A stretch of DNA of 64,000 nucleotides from JBMYYR01 sp965243605 (GTDB lineage Bacteria > Bacteroidota > Bacteroidia > Flavobacteriales > CAJXXR01). The stretch is taken from positions 5,103-69,102 of the forward strand of contig CBDEVQ010000098.1 of the NCBI GenBank assembly GCA_965243605.1, in the 5' to 3' direction. A model generated the notes under the pieces. The model was not told the DNA's origin. It did not search any database and saw only the letters and a program-made list of their open reading frames with translations. This document shows, piece by piece, positions 39,061 through 48,013 of this stretch; positions within the stretch are counted from its first letter, which is position 1, and every line of letters begins with the position of its first letter. A program made the position numbers and the translations under genes.

Positions 39061-40026
39061 ATGAAAAATTTAATTTATACCCTAATCCTAATAAGTCTTA
39101 TTTCTTGCAGCTCAGACAAAATGGGCCAAACACCAAAAGTGTCTAAACAGACTTCTGAAAAGATTGATTCGCTTATTAATAATACCGATATTTTCTTAGC
39201 TTATACATATGATAGTTTGGGTAACGATGTCTTGTACCATATGTCTCAAAAGCTTTATACTGATTCTCTAAAACAAATGTTAAAGAATGGGGTTAAATTA
39301 AATACACCCTCTTCTTCTAGTCCAAAGTTTAAATTAGATTTATACAAAAAAAACAATCCAATTGGAGAAATTACTGTAACTAATCTAACGCCTCCTTCTA
39401 TTCATATTAAATCTGGTGAATTGGAATGTTCTATTCTAATGGATCAATCGTTTCATACATTTATTAAACATCTAGAACCTAATATTGAGTCTACAAAAGC
39501 AGAGAATTATTTAGCTTTTAAGAAAAAAACAGATTTTGCTAGGACTTCATTTATGTTTCATCACTCTAAAAATTCAAAAGAATATAGTTTGTTATTTATT
39601 CGTAATACCAATAAAGATCTTACTTTAAATTCAAGTATGGCAGATCTCCATTTGTTTTGGAATTATGCACAACAGGAAAATGGAATTAAACTAAAAGGGA
39701 TTAGCGTACCTTTGGTAACTCGTTTCTCCGATATTACAAAACGACATATAGAAGCCTTTATGCACTCTAAAGCTTGGCAAGAATATATCAAGGTATCTCC
39801 AAATACGCCAAATACTGAATTAACTACTTCTATTATTTTAGAACATGACATCTATAAACCACTACATGATTTCCTAAAAGGTAAAGGATATAAAATAAAG
39901 GGTTTAAGGCTTGAAAAGCTTGGATATATGCAAGCTTCTGATTTACAAGACTTAGGATATTCTGAAGATTTAATTATTCCTTTTTCAGGTGTTCAAATTA
40001 ATGTTTCTAAAGTAGAATCCATATAA
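39061..40026 (+). CDS. Lipoprotein of unknown function
   Basis: 321 residues. A lipoprotein signal peptide with Cys at residue 16 (ILISLISCSSD) anchors it to a membrane. The mature part has no recognised motif; its C-terminus (HDFLKGKGYKIKGLRLEKLGY) looks like a folded alpha/beta domain. It follows the broken membrane protein on the same strand. Confidence 0.65.
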   Translation: MKNLIYTLILISLISCSSDKMGQTPKVSKQTSEKIDSLINNTDIFLAYTYDSLGNDVLYHMSQKLYTDSLKQMLKNGVKLNTPSSSSPKFKLDLYKKNNPIGEITVTNLTPPSIHIKSGELECSILMDQSFHTFIKHLEPNIESTKAENYLAFKKKTDFARTSFMFHHSKNSKEYSLLFIRNTNKDLTLNSSMADLHLFWNYAQQENGIKLKGISVPLVTRFSDITKRHIEAFMHSKAWQEYIKVSPNTPNTELTTSIILEHDIYKPLHDFLKGKGYKIKGLRLEKLGYMQASDLQDLGYSEDLIIPFSGVQINVSKVESI

Positions 40027-40090
40027 TTTTATTGTCTTTGGCATAGTTTATAAGTACATTTATATGGTTTTACAATTAAAATTTTATACC

Positions 40091-40735
40091 ATGACTCTTT
40101 CTGCAAAAGCACAATCTATTTACGACCAGGTTTCTAAAGATGATATAAAACATGGAGACGTTAAAAAGATGGCTAAAGACATAAAAAAAGACCACGATTT
40201 GGCTTTAGAACTATGGCCTACAGGTTTATACTTTGCTAGACAATTGGCTCTTCTTATTCTTGATAAAACTAAGCTTTCTCAAGAGGTTATAGATGCGTTA
40301 GATAAAGGAATTAAAGAGCACCCTTATGATGAACGTAACCACTTATCCGATTGGTTATTGGCTAATCAACTTATGAAGAGTAAAAAGACCATTGCTTTAA
40401 TGGAGTCTTGGGAAAATAATGATTCTCCGATGTTACGCCGTTTATTTTGGTATTACCAAGGACGTTTACGTTGGATGGGTAAAACACCTCCACCAAATAC
40501 TGATGCTTTAGTAACTGCATTAGAAGAACGCCTAGAAAACGAAGAACCTGAAGTGCAATGGGCCATGAATTTTACGGCGGCATTTATTGGTATTTATGAA
40601 CTTGATTTTCGCCCAAGGTGTGTTGCTTTAGGTAAACGTTTAGAGTTGTTTAAAGAACAAAAGGTTCCTAGAGGCTGTACACCAAATTATTTACCTGAGT
40701 TTATTAGAATAGAGTCAGAAAAACGTGGGGTTTAA
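40091..40735 (+). CDS. DNA alkylation repair (AlkD-like HEAT-repeat) protein
   Basis: 214 residues, all-helical, with the RLFWYYQGRLRWMGKT and EVQWAMNFTAAFIGIYE stretches typical of DNA alkylation repair enzymes of PF08713. AlkD relatives remove N3- and N7-alkylated purines by a HEAT-like fold; Trp and Tyr-rich DNA-contact positions are present, but activity is inferred. ATG 40091 was preferred to an ATG at 40064 because relatives begin near the MTLSAKAQSIYDQV helix. Confidence 0.75.
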   Translation: MTLSAKAQSIYDQVSKDDIKHGDVKKMAKDIKKDHDLALELWPTGLYFARQLALLILDKTKLSQEVIDALDKGIKEHPYDERNHLSDWLLANQLMKSKKTIALMESWENNDSPMLRRLFWYYQGRLRWMGKTPPPNTDALVTALEERLENEEPEVQWAMNFTAAFIGIYELDFRPRCVALGKRLELFKEQKVPRGCTPNYLPEFIRIESEKRGV

Positions 40736-40745
40736 TTTATTTTCA

Positions 40746-40777
40746 AACGCCCTTAGCCTTATTCATGTAAAGGCGTT
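40746..40777 (+). terminator. Terminator candidate
   Basis: A 10-bp stem with one mismatch (AACGCCCTTA with TAAAGGCGTT) followed by a T-rich tract, just after the AlkD-like gene. Confidence 0.5.
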
Positions 40778-40878
40778 ACTTTTCTCTTCTTTCCTATATT
40801 CATTAAAGTTTAGACATCCATTTTGTCTGTTCGAGTGCAATTTAGAAATACAATGAAATACTAAAACATATAATAACA

Positions 40879-41196
40879 TTGGAAACTAAATTTAATAGAT
40901 ATTACAGTTTTATTTTACTGCTGTTCTTGATAACTTTTTCTACGTTAGCGTTGATGGGAAAAGTTGCTTTTGGTCATGGACTGGGAGATATTTTTAACAT
41001 CATACTTTTATGGGGACTTACTTTAATATATCTAATTTATGTTCTTCTATTCGTATTAAGACTAAAATTTGAAAGTATAACTCTGTTAATCCACAATCTC
41101 ATGTTCACATTTTTCACGATTTGGATATGTATGGAAGCTACTATTTGGCGTGGATCTGAGTATAAATGGAACGGAGAATGGTTTTATAATTTTTAA
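40879..41196 (+). CDS. Small membrane protein, unknown
   Basis: 105 residues with three hydrophobic segments (about 9-27, 37-60, 71-88) and a polar tail. It can only start at TTG 40879, or at an internal ATG (residue 26), so the true start is uncertain. No family recognised. Confidence 0.45.
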   Translation: METKFNRYYSFILLLFLITFSTLALMGKVAFGHGLGDIFNIILLWGLTLIYLIYVLLFVLRLKFESITLLIHNLMFTFFTIWICMEATIWRGSEYKWNGEWFYNF

Positions 41197-41222
41197 AATA
41201 TAATATAGGAAAGATATCTTCC

Positions 41223-41819
41223 TTACCTCCATAACCTTTTCCACCACGATTTTTTATTACCTTTTTCACTTTCAGATATTACTGGTCTTGAAATGTCTTT
41301 TTTTATCGGTGTACCTTTAATAAATTCGTCAACCCAAATTTGAGATTCCTCTTTAATAACCTCTTCAATATTATCTAGGTCAGCTCCATGATAATAAAAA
41401 TTCTCACCAATATCTTCAACTTGACTCCAGCCATGATATAATAAATAAAACGGCATTAATTTAAATTTATCGTGACCATTCAAATAATCTTTTTCAATGA
41501 ATAAATCATAAACCTTATGTAGATAATCCCTTATTAAATGATTATTCAAAATATGTGATAAATAATAATGTATTAAGGCTATAATCGCCTCATCACCAAT
41601 CTCTTCCTCCAATTCTAAATCAGCTAAAACGGCACTTAAATAGGGTTTAATTTCAATAGAATTTACGGGTTTTGAAAAAGAAGCTAACATCAATATATTA
41701 TCATTTTCAATACTTTTATCAATCAAATCAATCGCCCAATCAATACATAAATCATAATTAAAAAATTCAATACCATTATGATATTGTATAATGTCAGATA
41801 TATCTTGTTTTTTACCCAT
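41223..41819 (-). CDS. Cytosolic acidic protein, unknown function
   Basis: 198 residues, rich in Asp, Glu, Leu and Ile, predicted mostly helical, no signal peptide. The C-terminus is basic and aromatic (KKSWWKRLWR). Size and acidity resemble immunity-type proteins, but no toxin partner is adjacent, so this is only a possibility. Confidence 0.5.
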   Translation of the reverse strand: MGKKQDISDIIQYHNGIEFFNYDLCIDWAIDLIDKSIENDNILMLASFSKPVNSIEIKPYLSAVLADLELEEEIGDEAIIALIHYYLSHILNNHLIRDYLHKVYDLFIEKDYLNGHDKFKLMPFYLLYHGWSQVEDIGENFYYHGADLDNIEEVIKEESQIWVDEFIKGTPIKKDISRPVISESEKGNKKSWWKRLWR

Positions 41820-42089
41820 TTACATAAAATCAATATGTTTTAATCTATTGAAACTTATTCTATAAATTATATGTAAATATAATATTTTCATATACCCCTA
41901 TCCCCTCTCAAGAGGGAAAGTTTTGCTGGATATAATTGGAGTACACTAAGTTTGATCTATTATAACAAAAGCAACTAACAATATAACATTCAATTATTTA
42001 CGAAAATAAAATAGAATTAACATTAAGCCCTTTTAGTCTTCATTCTTTTCATATAATTCATACATTAGATTTAATATCTTCTTTAACCT

Positions 42090-42566
42090 CCCCTCTTGAG
42101 AGGGGATAAAGGGGTGTGTAAAAGAATACTTACATTAATTTTATTATATGAAAAGGAAAATAATATATTATAATCCAAGGCTTAAAAAAATTGCTCAATG
42201 GTTAAGAAATAATAGTACACGTTCTGAAATTAAATTATGGGAAAATCTTAAAGAAAAACAGATGTTTGGCTATGATTTTCATAGGCAGAAGCCACTTTTA
42301 AATTTTATAGTTGATTTTTATTGTTATGAATTAAATCTGGTGATTGAACTGGATGGTTATTCTCATCAATTTAATGAAATACTTATGAAAAATCAGAATA
42401 AACAGGATCAATTGGAACGTTTAGGTTTAAATGTTTTAAGATTTGATGATGATGAAGTTATGAATGAAATTAATAATGTATTAAACGAAATTGAAGGGTA
42501 TATTACTCTGTTTGAAAAGGGTTAAATAATTTCGTTTTACACACCCCTAACCCCTCTCAAGAGGGG
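42090..42566. mobile_element. Inverted-repeat-bounded unit 1 carrying DUF559
   Basis: Left end at 42090-42123: palindrome CCCCTCTTGAGAGGGG, then ATAAAGGGGTGTGTAAAA. Right end at 42533-42566: TTTTACACACCCCTAA then CCCCTCTCAAGAGGGG. The reverse complement of the right end matches the left end over about 33 bases with a two-base length difference, so the gene sits between terminal inverted repeats, each with an internal 7-bp hairpin. Mobility is inferred; no transposase is encoded. Confidence 0.6.
42148..42525 (+). CDS. DUF559 (Vsr-like endonuclease-fold) protein, copy 1
   Basis: 125 residues. Starts MKRKIIYYNPRLKK, followed by SEIKLWENLK and the conserved core GYDFHRQKPLLNFIVDFYC and VIELDGYSHQ. 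The Asp of IVDFY and the Glu-x-Asp of IELDG fit a PD-(D/E)XK nuclease site as in Vsr. Members are single-domain and widespread in Bacteroidota; their role is unknown. The gene stands alone between inverted repeats with a paralogue 271 bases downstream that differs by four residues, all at charged or polar sites. Confidence 0.9.
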   Translation: MKRKIIYYNPRLKKIAQWLRNNSTRSEIKLWENLKEKQMFGYDFHRQKPLLNFIVDFYCYELNLVIELDGYSHQFNEILMKNQNKQDQLERLGLNVLRFDDDEVMNEINNVLNEIEGYITLFEKG

Positions 42567-42738
42567 AAGTTTTGCTGGATATTTTTGGAGTACACTAAGT
42601 TTGATCTATTACAATAAAATCAATTAACAATATAACATTCAATTATTTACGAAAATAAAATAGAATTAACATTAAGTCCTTTTTGCCGTCATTCTTTTCA
42701 TATAATTCATACATTAGATTTAATATCTTCTTTAACCT

Positions 42739-43216
42739 CCCCTCTTGAGAGGGGATAAAGGGGTGTGTAAAAGAATACTTACATTAATTTTATTATATGA
42801 AAAGGAAAATAATATATTATAATCCAAGGCTTAAAAAAATTGCTCAATGGTTAAGAAATAATAGTACACGTTCTGAAATTAAATTATGGAAAAATCTTAA
42901 ACAAAAACAGATGTTTGGCTATGATTTTCATAGGCAGAAGCCACTTTTAAATTTTATAGTTGATTTTTATTGTTATGAATTAAATCTGGTGATTGAACTG
43001 GATGGTTATTCTCATCAATTTAATGAAATACTTATGAAAGATCAGAATAAACAGGATCAATTGGAACGTTTAGGTTTAAATGTTTTAAGATTTGATGATG
43101 ATGAAGTTATGAATGATATTAATAATGTATTAAACGAAATTGAAGGGTATATTACTCTGTTTGAAAAGGGATGAAATAATTTCGTTTTACACACCCCTAT
43201 CCCCTCTCAAGAGGGA
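42739..43216. mobile_element. Inverted-repeat-bounded unit 2 carrying DUF559
   Basis: Same arrangement as unit 1: left palindrome at 42739-42754 plus tail, right end at 43182-43216. The right palindrome has decayed by one base (CAAGAGGGA). Confidence 0.6.
42797..43174 (+). CDS. DUF559 (Vsr-like endonuclease-fold) protein, copy 2
   Basis: 125 residues, same motifs as copy 1. Amino-acid differences from copy 1: Glu to Lys and Glu to Gln in the WENLKEKQ stretch, Asn to Asp in MKNQNK, and Glu to Asp in NEINN. By my reading only one synonymous base change (last Gly codon) and a stop change (TAA to TGA) accompany these four replacements. The intact frame in both copies suggests function or a very recent event. 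Confidence 0.9.
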   Translation: MKRKIIYYNPRLKKIAQWLRNNSTRSEIKLWKNLKQKQMFGYDFHRQKPLLNFIVDFYCYELNLVIELDGYSHQFNEILMKDQNKQDQLERLGLNVLRFDDDEVMNDINNVLNEIEGYITLFEKG

Positions 43217-43435
43217 AAGTTTTGCTGGATATAATTGGAGTACACTAAGTTTGATCTATTATAACAAAAGCAACTAACAATATAACATTCAATTATTTAC
43301 GAAAATTAAATAGTACTAACACTAAGTCCATTTAGCCGTTATTCATTTCAATTCATACATTAGATTTAATATCTTCTTTAACCTCCCCTCTTGAGTGGGG
43401 AAGCTAATATCTAAATAAATATAGTGTCCCTTAAT

Positions 43436-44458
43436 TTATTTCTTACCAATTTTATCAATTAATACATCAATGTAATCGTCATTGGCATTGTTACACAACA
43501 GAACAAAACTTGTATTATCTGTTTCATCAACAAAAGCATATGCTATATAACTTATTGTTCTCCCTGTATGACCAGAAACAATTTGATCACCAAAGGTCTC
43601 ACGAAATACGCCAAGTCTAATTTTAGTTGTGTTATAAGATTGAAAAACCTTCATTTCTAATAATGTTTCAGGAAGAAGAATAGTCTGATCAATAAACAAT
43701 TGTCTTAAAAATGTATTAACATCATTTGCATCACTAATAATATTTCCTATTCCAACAGAAATGAGGTTAACACCTATTTTAGGCAAATTATGAAAATCTT
43801 GATCATCTAGAATTGGGTGAGCAAGGAAGTCTATTTGATTAGAATGATAAGGAAATGTATTCTCTAGATTCAATGGCTTAATAATTCGTTCTTCCAAAAC
43901 CATTTCATATGGTTTATCAGAACTTTGTTCAATTATTTTTCTCAATAAAAAATAGTTTGAATTTGGGTACTTATACTTTGTTCCTTTAGGAAAATCAAGA
44001 GTATCAATTAAATCTAGTAAATACGCATCTGAATAATCAGCATACGGTTCTATTAAGGATGCATTAGCTAGATTAGCCGTAACAATATCCTTTATCCCAC
44101 TGGTATGATTCAGGAGTTGACGTATTTGAATGGCTCCATCTATATATTGATGTTCTGGTATATATTTAGAAATGGAATCATTAATATTTAAAATGCCTAA
44201 CTCATGTAATTTTAAAATTAATGTGGCCGTATACAGCTTGGTTACACTACCAAAACAAAATCGATTATTAATCGTTAAAGGTTAATTTTCATATGCCCAA
44301 CCAATTTGGGCAGTTTGAATCTTTTCACCATTGTCAACCAAAGCTACAATACCATAATTTGTTAATGAGTCTTTATATTCATTAAGAATATTTTGGAGAT
44401 CCTGTCCAACTACATTTGAACTTATTACGATTAAGATGGTTGTAATTAAATGTTTCAT
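43436..44458 (-). pseudogene. Serine hydrolase (class C beta-lactamase/PBP4* family) with an in-frame stop
   Basis: A secreted penicillin-binding-protein-fold hydrolase. The signal peptide MKHLITTILIVISSNVVGQ starts at 44458 (an upstream ATG at 44494 is less likely). TAA at 44282-44284 interrupts one otherwise open frame at about codon 59. After it the frame resumes with PLTINNRFCFGSVTKLYTA, holding the catalytic Ser-x-x-Lys (SVTK); the Tyr-x-Asn motif is in YPNSNY and the HTG triad in SGHTGRT. Read through, it is 340 residues. A nonsense mutation, for example Gln to stop, or a consensus error. Confidence 0.8.
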
Positions 44459-44612
44459 TATAATTGATTGAAATTTAAGAGTTATGCAAAGCATACCTCT
44501 ATGTACTTATTATTGTATTAAACGAATGTAATAAAATGTTACTATACTTAAATTAACATTCATAAATTAAAGCGTTTGAAACAATATTGTTTTCTATTTT
44601 TCAACTCCTTAT

Positions 44613-45449
44613 TTATCGGTAATTTTTACGGTTACGAATCCTATATGTTTTTAGCATATTTTCTAACGCTCTATGTGATACATCGAGAGATTCAATTTCT
44701 ATTTTTTCAAATTCAGTAAGATCATAAAAATACGTTAAATATGATTTTGCTGATTTTCCAAACCCTTCCTGAATAACTTCTTCATTTTGTATTGATGTCC
44801 AAGGTTTAAAATCAGTATTAATTGTTTTAATTCCTTTATTATCTAATGTTATTTGTGGTTTATTAGTAAATACTTTTCGAGAATTCTTTATCGTTTGATA
44901 ACATCCATAAACTGTGATAATAATACCAAAAATAAAACTTTTACCATCTCTACTGAATACGTAATACGCTCCAAATCCAAAAATTAAAATAGCAAATCCA
45001 AATTCAATATAATTATATGCTTTTGAGTTATATATTTCCGTTTTTACTGGAAGAGAATAATCTTCTTTATATTCATCTTTTATTTCAAATTTATTATTGA
45101 GTTTTTGAAGTTTGATTACATCCTCTTTACTTCTAATTTCAGTTTTTTCAAAAACACTTCCGTCTTTCCAAATTAATTTTTCTTGGATTGCTTTTCTTTT
45201 TAATTCATGAACATTCCTCACATTATCGAATGCCCATATTCTCCATTTAGTTATCAAAAAACTCCACATAAGCCATGATAAAATAATCCCTATTAATATA
45301 GCTATTCCTATCCCCCAATTGGGAATTAAATTCTTTCTAAATAAATAAAAAGCAGTCATTGGACAACCAACAATTACACCAAGAACAGGAATATTAACCA
45401 TCAACTTTCCTTTTTTTATTGCCTCATCAACCGTAACTTGAATTCTCAT
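44613..45449 (-). CDS. Membrane protein, unknown function
   Basis: 278 residues. Two hydrophobic segments near the N-terminus (about 18-36 and 45-68), a Lys/Glu-rich cytosolic part, two more at about 148-185, and a polar C-terminal domain. No motif recognised. Confidence 0.55.
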   Translation of the reverse strand: MRIQVTVDEAIKKGKLMVNIPVLGVIVGCPMTAFYLFRKNLIPNWGIGIAILIGIILSWLMWSFLITKWRIWAFDNVRNVHELKRKAIQEKLIWKDGSVFEKTEIRSKEDVIKLQKLNNKFEIKDEYKEDYSLPVKTEIYNSKAYNYIEFGFAILIFGFGAYYVFSRDGKSFIFGIIITVYGCYQTIKNSRKVFTNKPQITLDNKGIKTINTDFKPWTSIQNEEVIQEGFGKSAKSYLTYFYDLTEFEKIEIESLDVSHRALENMLKTYRIRNRKNYR

Positions 45450-45808
45450 ATTTTATCAATTAAATCACTTTATTGGATATTTATAGTTTCAAGTTCATAT
45501 CTTATGTATTTCTCACATGATATTCAAGAAAAATAAATAGACCATAAATTATACCAACATACAATTTACAAGTCAATTACTTCACTCATTCTTTTCGTTA
45601 TTGTATATCTAGTGAACACTCAAATATAATCATTTAGAAAACTTTCGTTTTAGTAATCGTCTTTATCCAATGTCAAAAGGTTATATAATTACATCTCCTA
45701 TTCTTTTCAAAAAAAATACATAAAATACCTTTAACAAAAATTGGGTTTACGATCAATTCGTAAACCCAATTTATATTTTTAATTCTTGAAATTAATCAAG
45801 TCTATATC
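45450..45808. other. Intergenic stretch of 359 bases
   Basis: Apart from the terminator at 45738-45772 I see no gene, repeat or motif here. Confidence 0.5.
45738..45772 (-). terminator. Terminator of the glucanase-like gene
   Basis: A perfect 15-bp stem (AAATTGGGTTTACGA with TCGTAAACCCAATTT), loop of five bases, 36 bases after the stop on the minus strand. Confidence 0.8.
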
Positions 45809-46930
45809 TTACTCTGCTTTAGCTGTTTCAGTTTGAGGCAAATTAAGTACAGCGTTTAAATCGCTACAATCTCCTAATGTAATCTTAATACCATCTCCTG
45901 CTGGTCTTGGTAAAGAACTTGAGAAATCTTTGGCTCCAGTATCATCAAATCCCATAGCATAGGCTAAACCATCTTGGCTATTAGCTGTATTATGAAGTAC
46001 ACCTGCAAACGGATCGTTGGTAAACGGGAATTTTGCTAAATTTTTAAATAGAGCAGGGTCATTATTCTCAAATGACAACCCTCTTAATATTTGAGCACAA
46101 ATAGCTCCAAACAAATTGTATTTCCCCACGTTTTTAGGTGCTGGACTTTGTGGTGCATTGGTTAATACAGCAAAGGTTGTAAAACAAGCTAAATCTATTT
46201 CGGCTGTATCTCCAGAGTCCGTAGATGTTATTTTACCTTTAGCATCTGTAGAGAACGTCTGAACAAATTTCTTACTTATTTTATTGGTTCCAACATACAA
46301 TGTACTGCTTACTGGTAATGCCGCTTTAATTGCTGTATCTAAAAATGTGCTATTTGGCCCGAACTCTGATGTAAATCCAGCAGCTGGGTTTAATACTCCA
46401 ATGGTATGTGTCCCAGATCCATCTTTAACCACCAAATCTTTCCATGGCGATCCAACCATTAATTTATCGAAATCATCTGTAATAGCTTTTCGACTATTGA
46501 AATATCCTGCAGTTGAACCTGTTCCTATTATTTCAAAGTATAGAGGTAATGAATAGAAGGCAACCGCAGATTGATTTACAATACTTCCCGCATCTCCTCC
46601 AAATTCAATTTTATCGAATACATTTCCACCATTCCACGTTAATGAATTATATATTGCTGAGCGGTATTTACCTCCACCCAAATATGTAGCGTTTGTTGCT
46701 TTTCCTATACTAATATAAATTTTCCCTCCACCTGTAAAGTCGGTTAAGTTTACTCCAGTATCTCCAATCTGGTCTATGGTGGTAGATGGGGCTTCAGAAA
46801 GTGTACTTGCTGTGTTCCAACTCTTGGTTGAAAAGTCCCATGCACCAGCATTTGCGGTTACAATTTGCACATAAATATTGTCTTCTAATACACCAGATTT
46901 TGAAGTGTCCAATTTAATTGTGAAACTCAT
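45809..46930 (-). CDS. Beta-1,3-glucanase-like (GH64/thaumatin-like fold) protein
   Basis: 373 residues, no signal peptide. Recognisable GH64-like layout: an N-terminal sandwich (IYVQIVTANAGAWDF; GKIYISIGKA), the segment YRSAIYNSLTWNGGNVFDKIEFGG, then AVAFYSLPLYFEIIG, SPWKDLVVKDG, an Ala- and Phe-rich region with one Cys, ILRGLSFEN near residue 285, and a C-terminal part with YAMGFDDTGA and ITLGDC. GH64 enzymes cleave laminarin-type beta-1,3-glucans. The missing signal peptide is odd for an extracellular hydrolase; another export route or a non-hydrolytic role is possible. Family call is from overall pattern and moderately sure. Confidence 0.55.
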   Translation of the reverse strand: MSFTIKLDTSKSGVLEDNIYVQIVTANAGAWDFSTKSWNTASTLSEAPSTTIDQIGDTGVNLTDFTGGGKIYISIGKATNATYLGGGKYRSAIYNSLTWNGGNVFDKIEFGGDAGSIVNQSAVAFYSLPLYFEIIGTGSTAGYFNSRKAITDDFDKLMVGSPWKDLVVKDGSGTHTIGVLNPAAGFTSEFGPNSTFLDTAIKAALPVSSTLYVGTNKISKKFVQTFSTDAKGKITSTDSGDTAEIDLACFTTFAVLTNAPQSPAPKNVGKYNLFGAICAQILRGLSFENNDPALFKNLAKFPFTNDPFAGVLHNTANSQDGLAYAMGFDDTGAKDFSSSLPRPAGDGIKITLGDCSDLNAVLNLPQTETAKAE

Positions 46931-47088
46931 AATTATTCCTTTTTAGATTGTTGTAATTCAATTGTATCTAACCATCAGATATATTAAGTTTATATCTAAA
47001 TCATTCAATAGCAAAGTACTTCAATCCATACATGTATTTGAGCGTATAATCACCTGATTATAAAACCAATTGATAAACTATTAGTTTA

Positions 47089-47538
47089 TTATCCTCTCAA
47101 AAGTCTTAATTGTTTTCCCTTTACTCGGGCTTGTTGAGCTAAACACTCTAATTCTATCCACTCTTGCTGATTCATCCATTTATCGAGTCCAGCTTGCTTT
47201 AATAAATTTAATGCCTTTAAATAATCTTCTATATCTAATAGGTGTCCTTCAACATCTAAAGAATCTGTCCAACCAACAGACATTATCCAATCTGTAATAA
47301 ATTTAGGTAAAGTATCTAATTTGATTCCATTACTTTCTTGTTTGAGAAACTCTTCAATTACCAAACTTAGACAACCACCATCATATACAATTGCTATTTT
47401 ATTATGGTTATCTTCATACCAAACTATATCTTCTCTTCCGCAGGCTGGAATACGACATACTGGACAAGGTTCTGCAAAATTTTTCAACACTTGAAAAGAA
47501 AATTCCTTACCATTAATACTAATTTCGTATAATTCCAT
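47089..47538 (-). CDS. Cytosolic protein with N-terminal Cys cluster, unknown
   Basis: 149 residues. CPVCRIPACGRED near residue 24 gives a possible metal or redox site. The rest is Leu/Glu-rich and helical, ending basic (KGKQLRLLRG). It starts 5 bases after the partial gene upstream, same strand. Confidence 0.5.
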   Translation of the reverse strand: MELYEISINGKEFSFQVLKNFAEPCPVCRIPACGREDIVWYEDNHNKIAIVYDGGCLSLVIEEFLKQESNGIKLDTLPKFITDWIMSVGWTDSLDVEGHLLDIEDYLKALNLLKQAGLDKWMNQQEWIELECLAQQARVKGKQLRLLRG

Positions 47539-47542
47539 TTAT

Positions 47543-47875
47543 TTATGCTTTTCTCATTTCCCACGTTCCTTTATTCCCTGGACAAATCATCAATCGTCCT
47601 TTAATGATTTCTATTCCCCATTTTATTTTCCAAGAGCCATGAACTATACCTTTTTCTTGGTTTATTATACCCTTGTAATAAATTGGTACATGTGGATCAT
47701 CTTCTTCCATTTTTGTTCCATCTGGTAAAACATAGGTTTTTATAGGCATTCTTTTTACAAACTTTATTTTGTTTCCTTTTATAGTGCCAGTTATATTTCC
47801 AATGCCTTTTGTACCACCGGCTTCAACATCGTCAGATATTTTCCCTGATATTATAGTATCAGAAAAATTATTAGT
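47543..47875 (-). pseudogene. C-terminal part of a calycin/lipocalin-like protein
   Basis: The frame is open to a TAA at 47876-47878 with no plausible start; an internal ATG at 47749 would give only 68 residues and cut a domain. The readable part runs ISGKISDDVEAGGTKGIGN, GTIKGNKIKFVKRMP, a segment with HVPIYYKGIIN, and a Gly-Trp-Lys-rich end. Short alternating strands of this kind occur in small lipocalin-like single domains. The N-terminal part is missing or frameshifted. Confidence 0.4.
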
Positions 47876-47973
47876 TTAATTTAATTCTATTTATTCATAT
47901 ATAGCTTAAAAAACACCTTTAAAACAGCTTGATTTCAAGCTATAAATATAATTATAACTAACTGCATAAAAAA

Positions 47974-47995
47974 GAGCTTATCATCTGATAAGCTC
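47974..47995 (-). terminator. Terminator of the oxidoreductase gene
   Basis: A 10-bp stem (GAGCTTATCA with TGATAAGCTC), TC loop, followed on the minus strand by TTTTTT, 19 bases after the stop. Confidence 0.85.
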
Positions 47996-48013
47996 CCTCA
48001 ATTTCAACTAGAA

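Larger units (their letters stand above)
41892..43400 (+). repeat. Tandem duplication: three spacer copies around two DUF559 genes
   Basis: A 649-bp unit occurs twice (start to start 42148 to 42797). Its non-coding part, about 250 bases, is present three times: 41892-42147, 42539-42796 and, shortened near 43340, 43188-43400. The order is palindrome R, spacer, palindrome L, gene, R, spacer, L, gene, R, spacer, L. The outermost L (43385-43400) carries one changed base (TGAGTGGGG) and no gene follows. The whole lies between unrelated genes. Confidence 0.9.
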
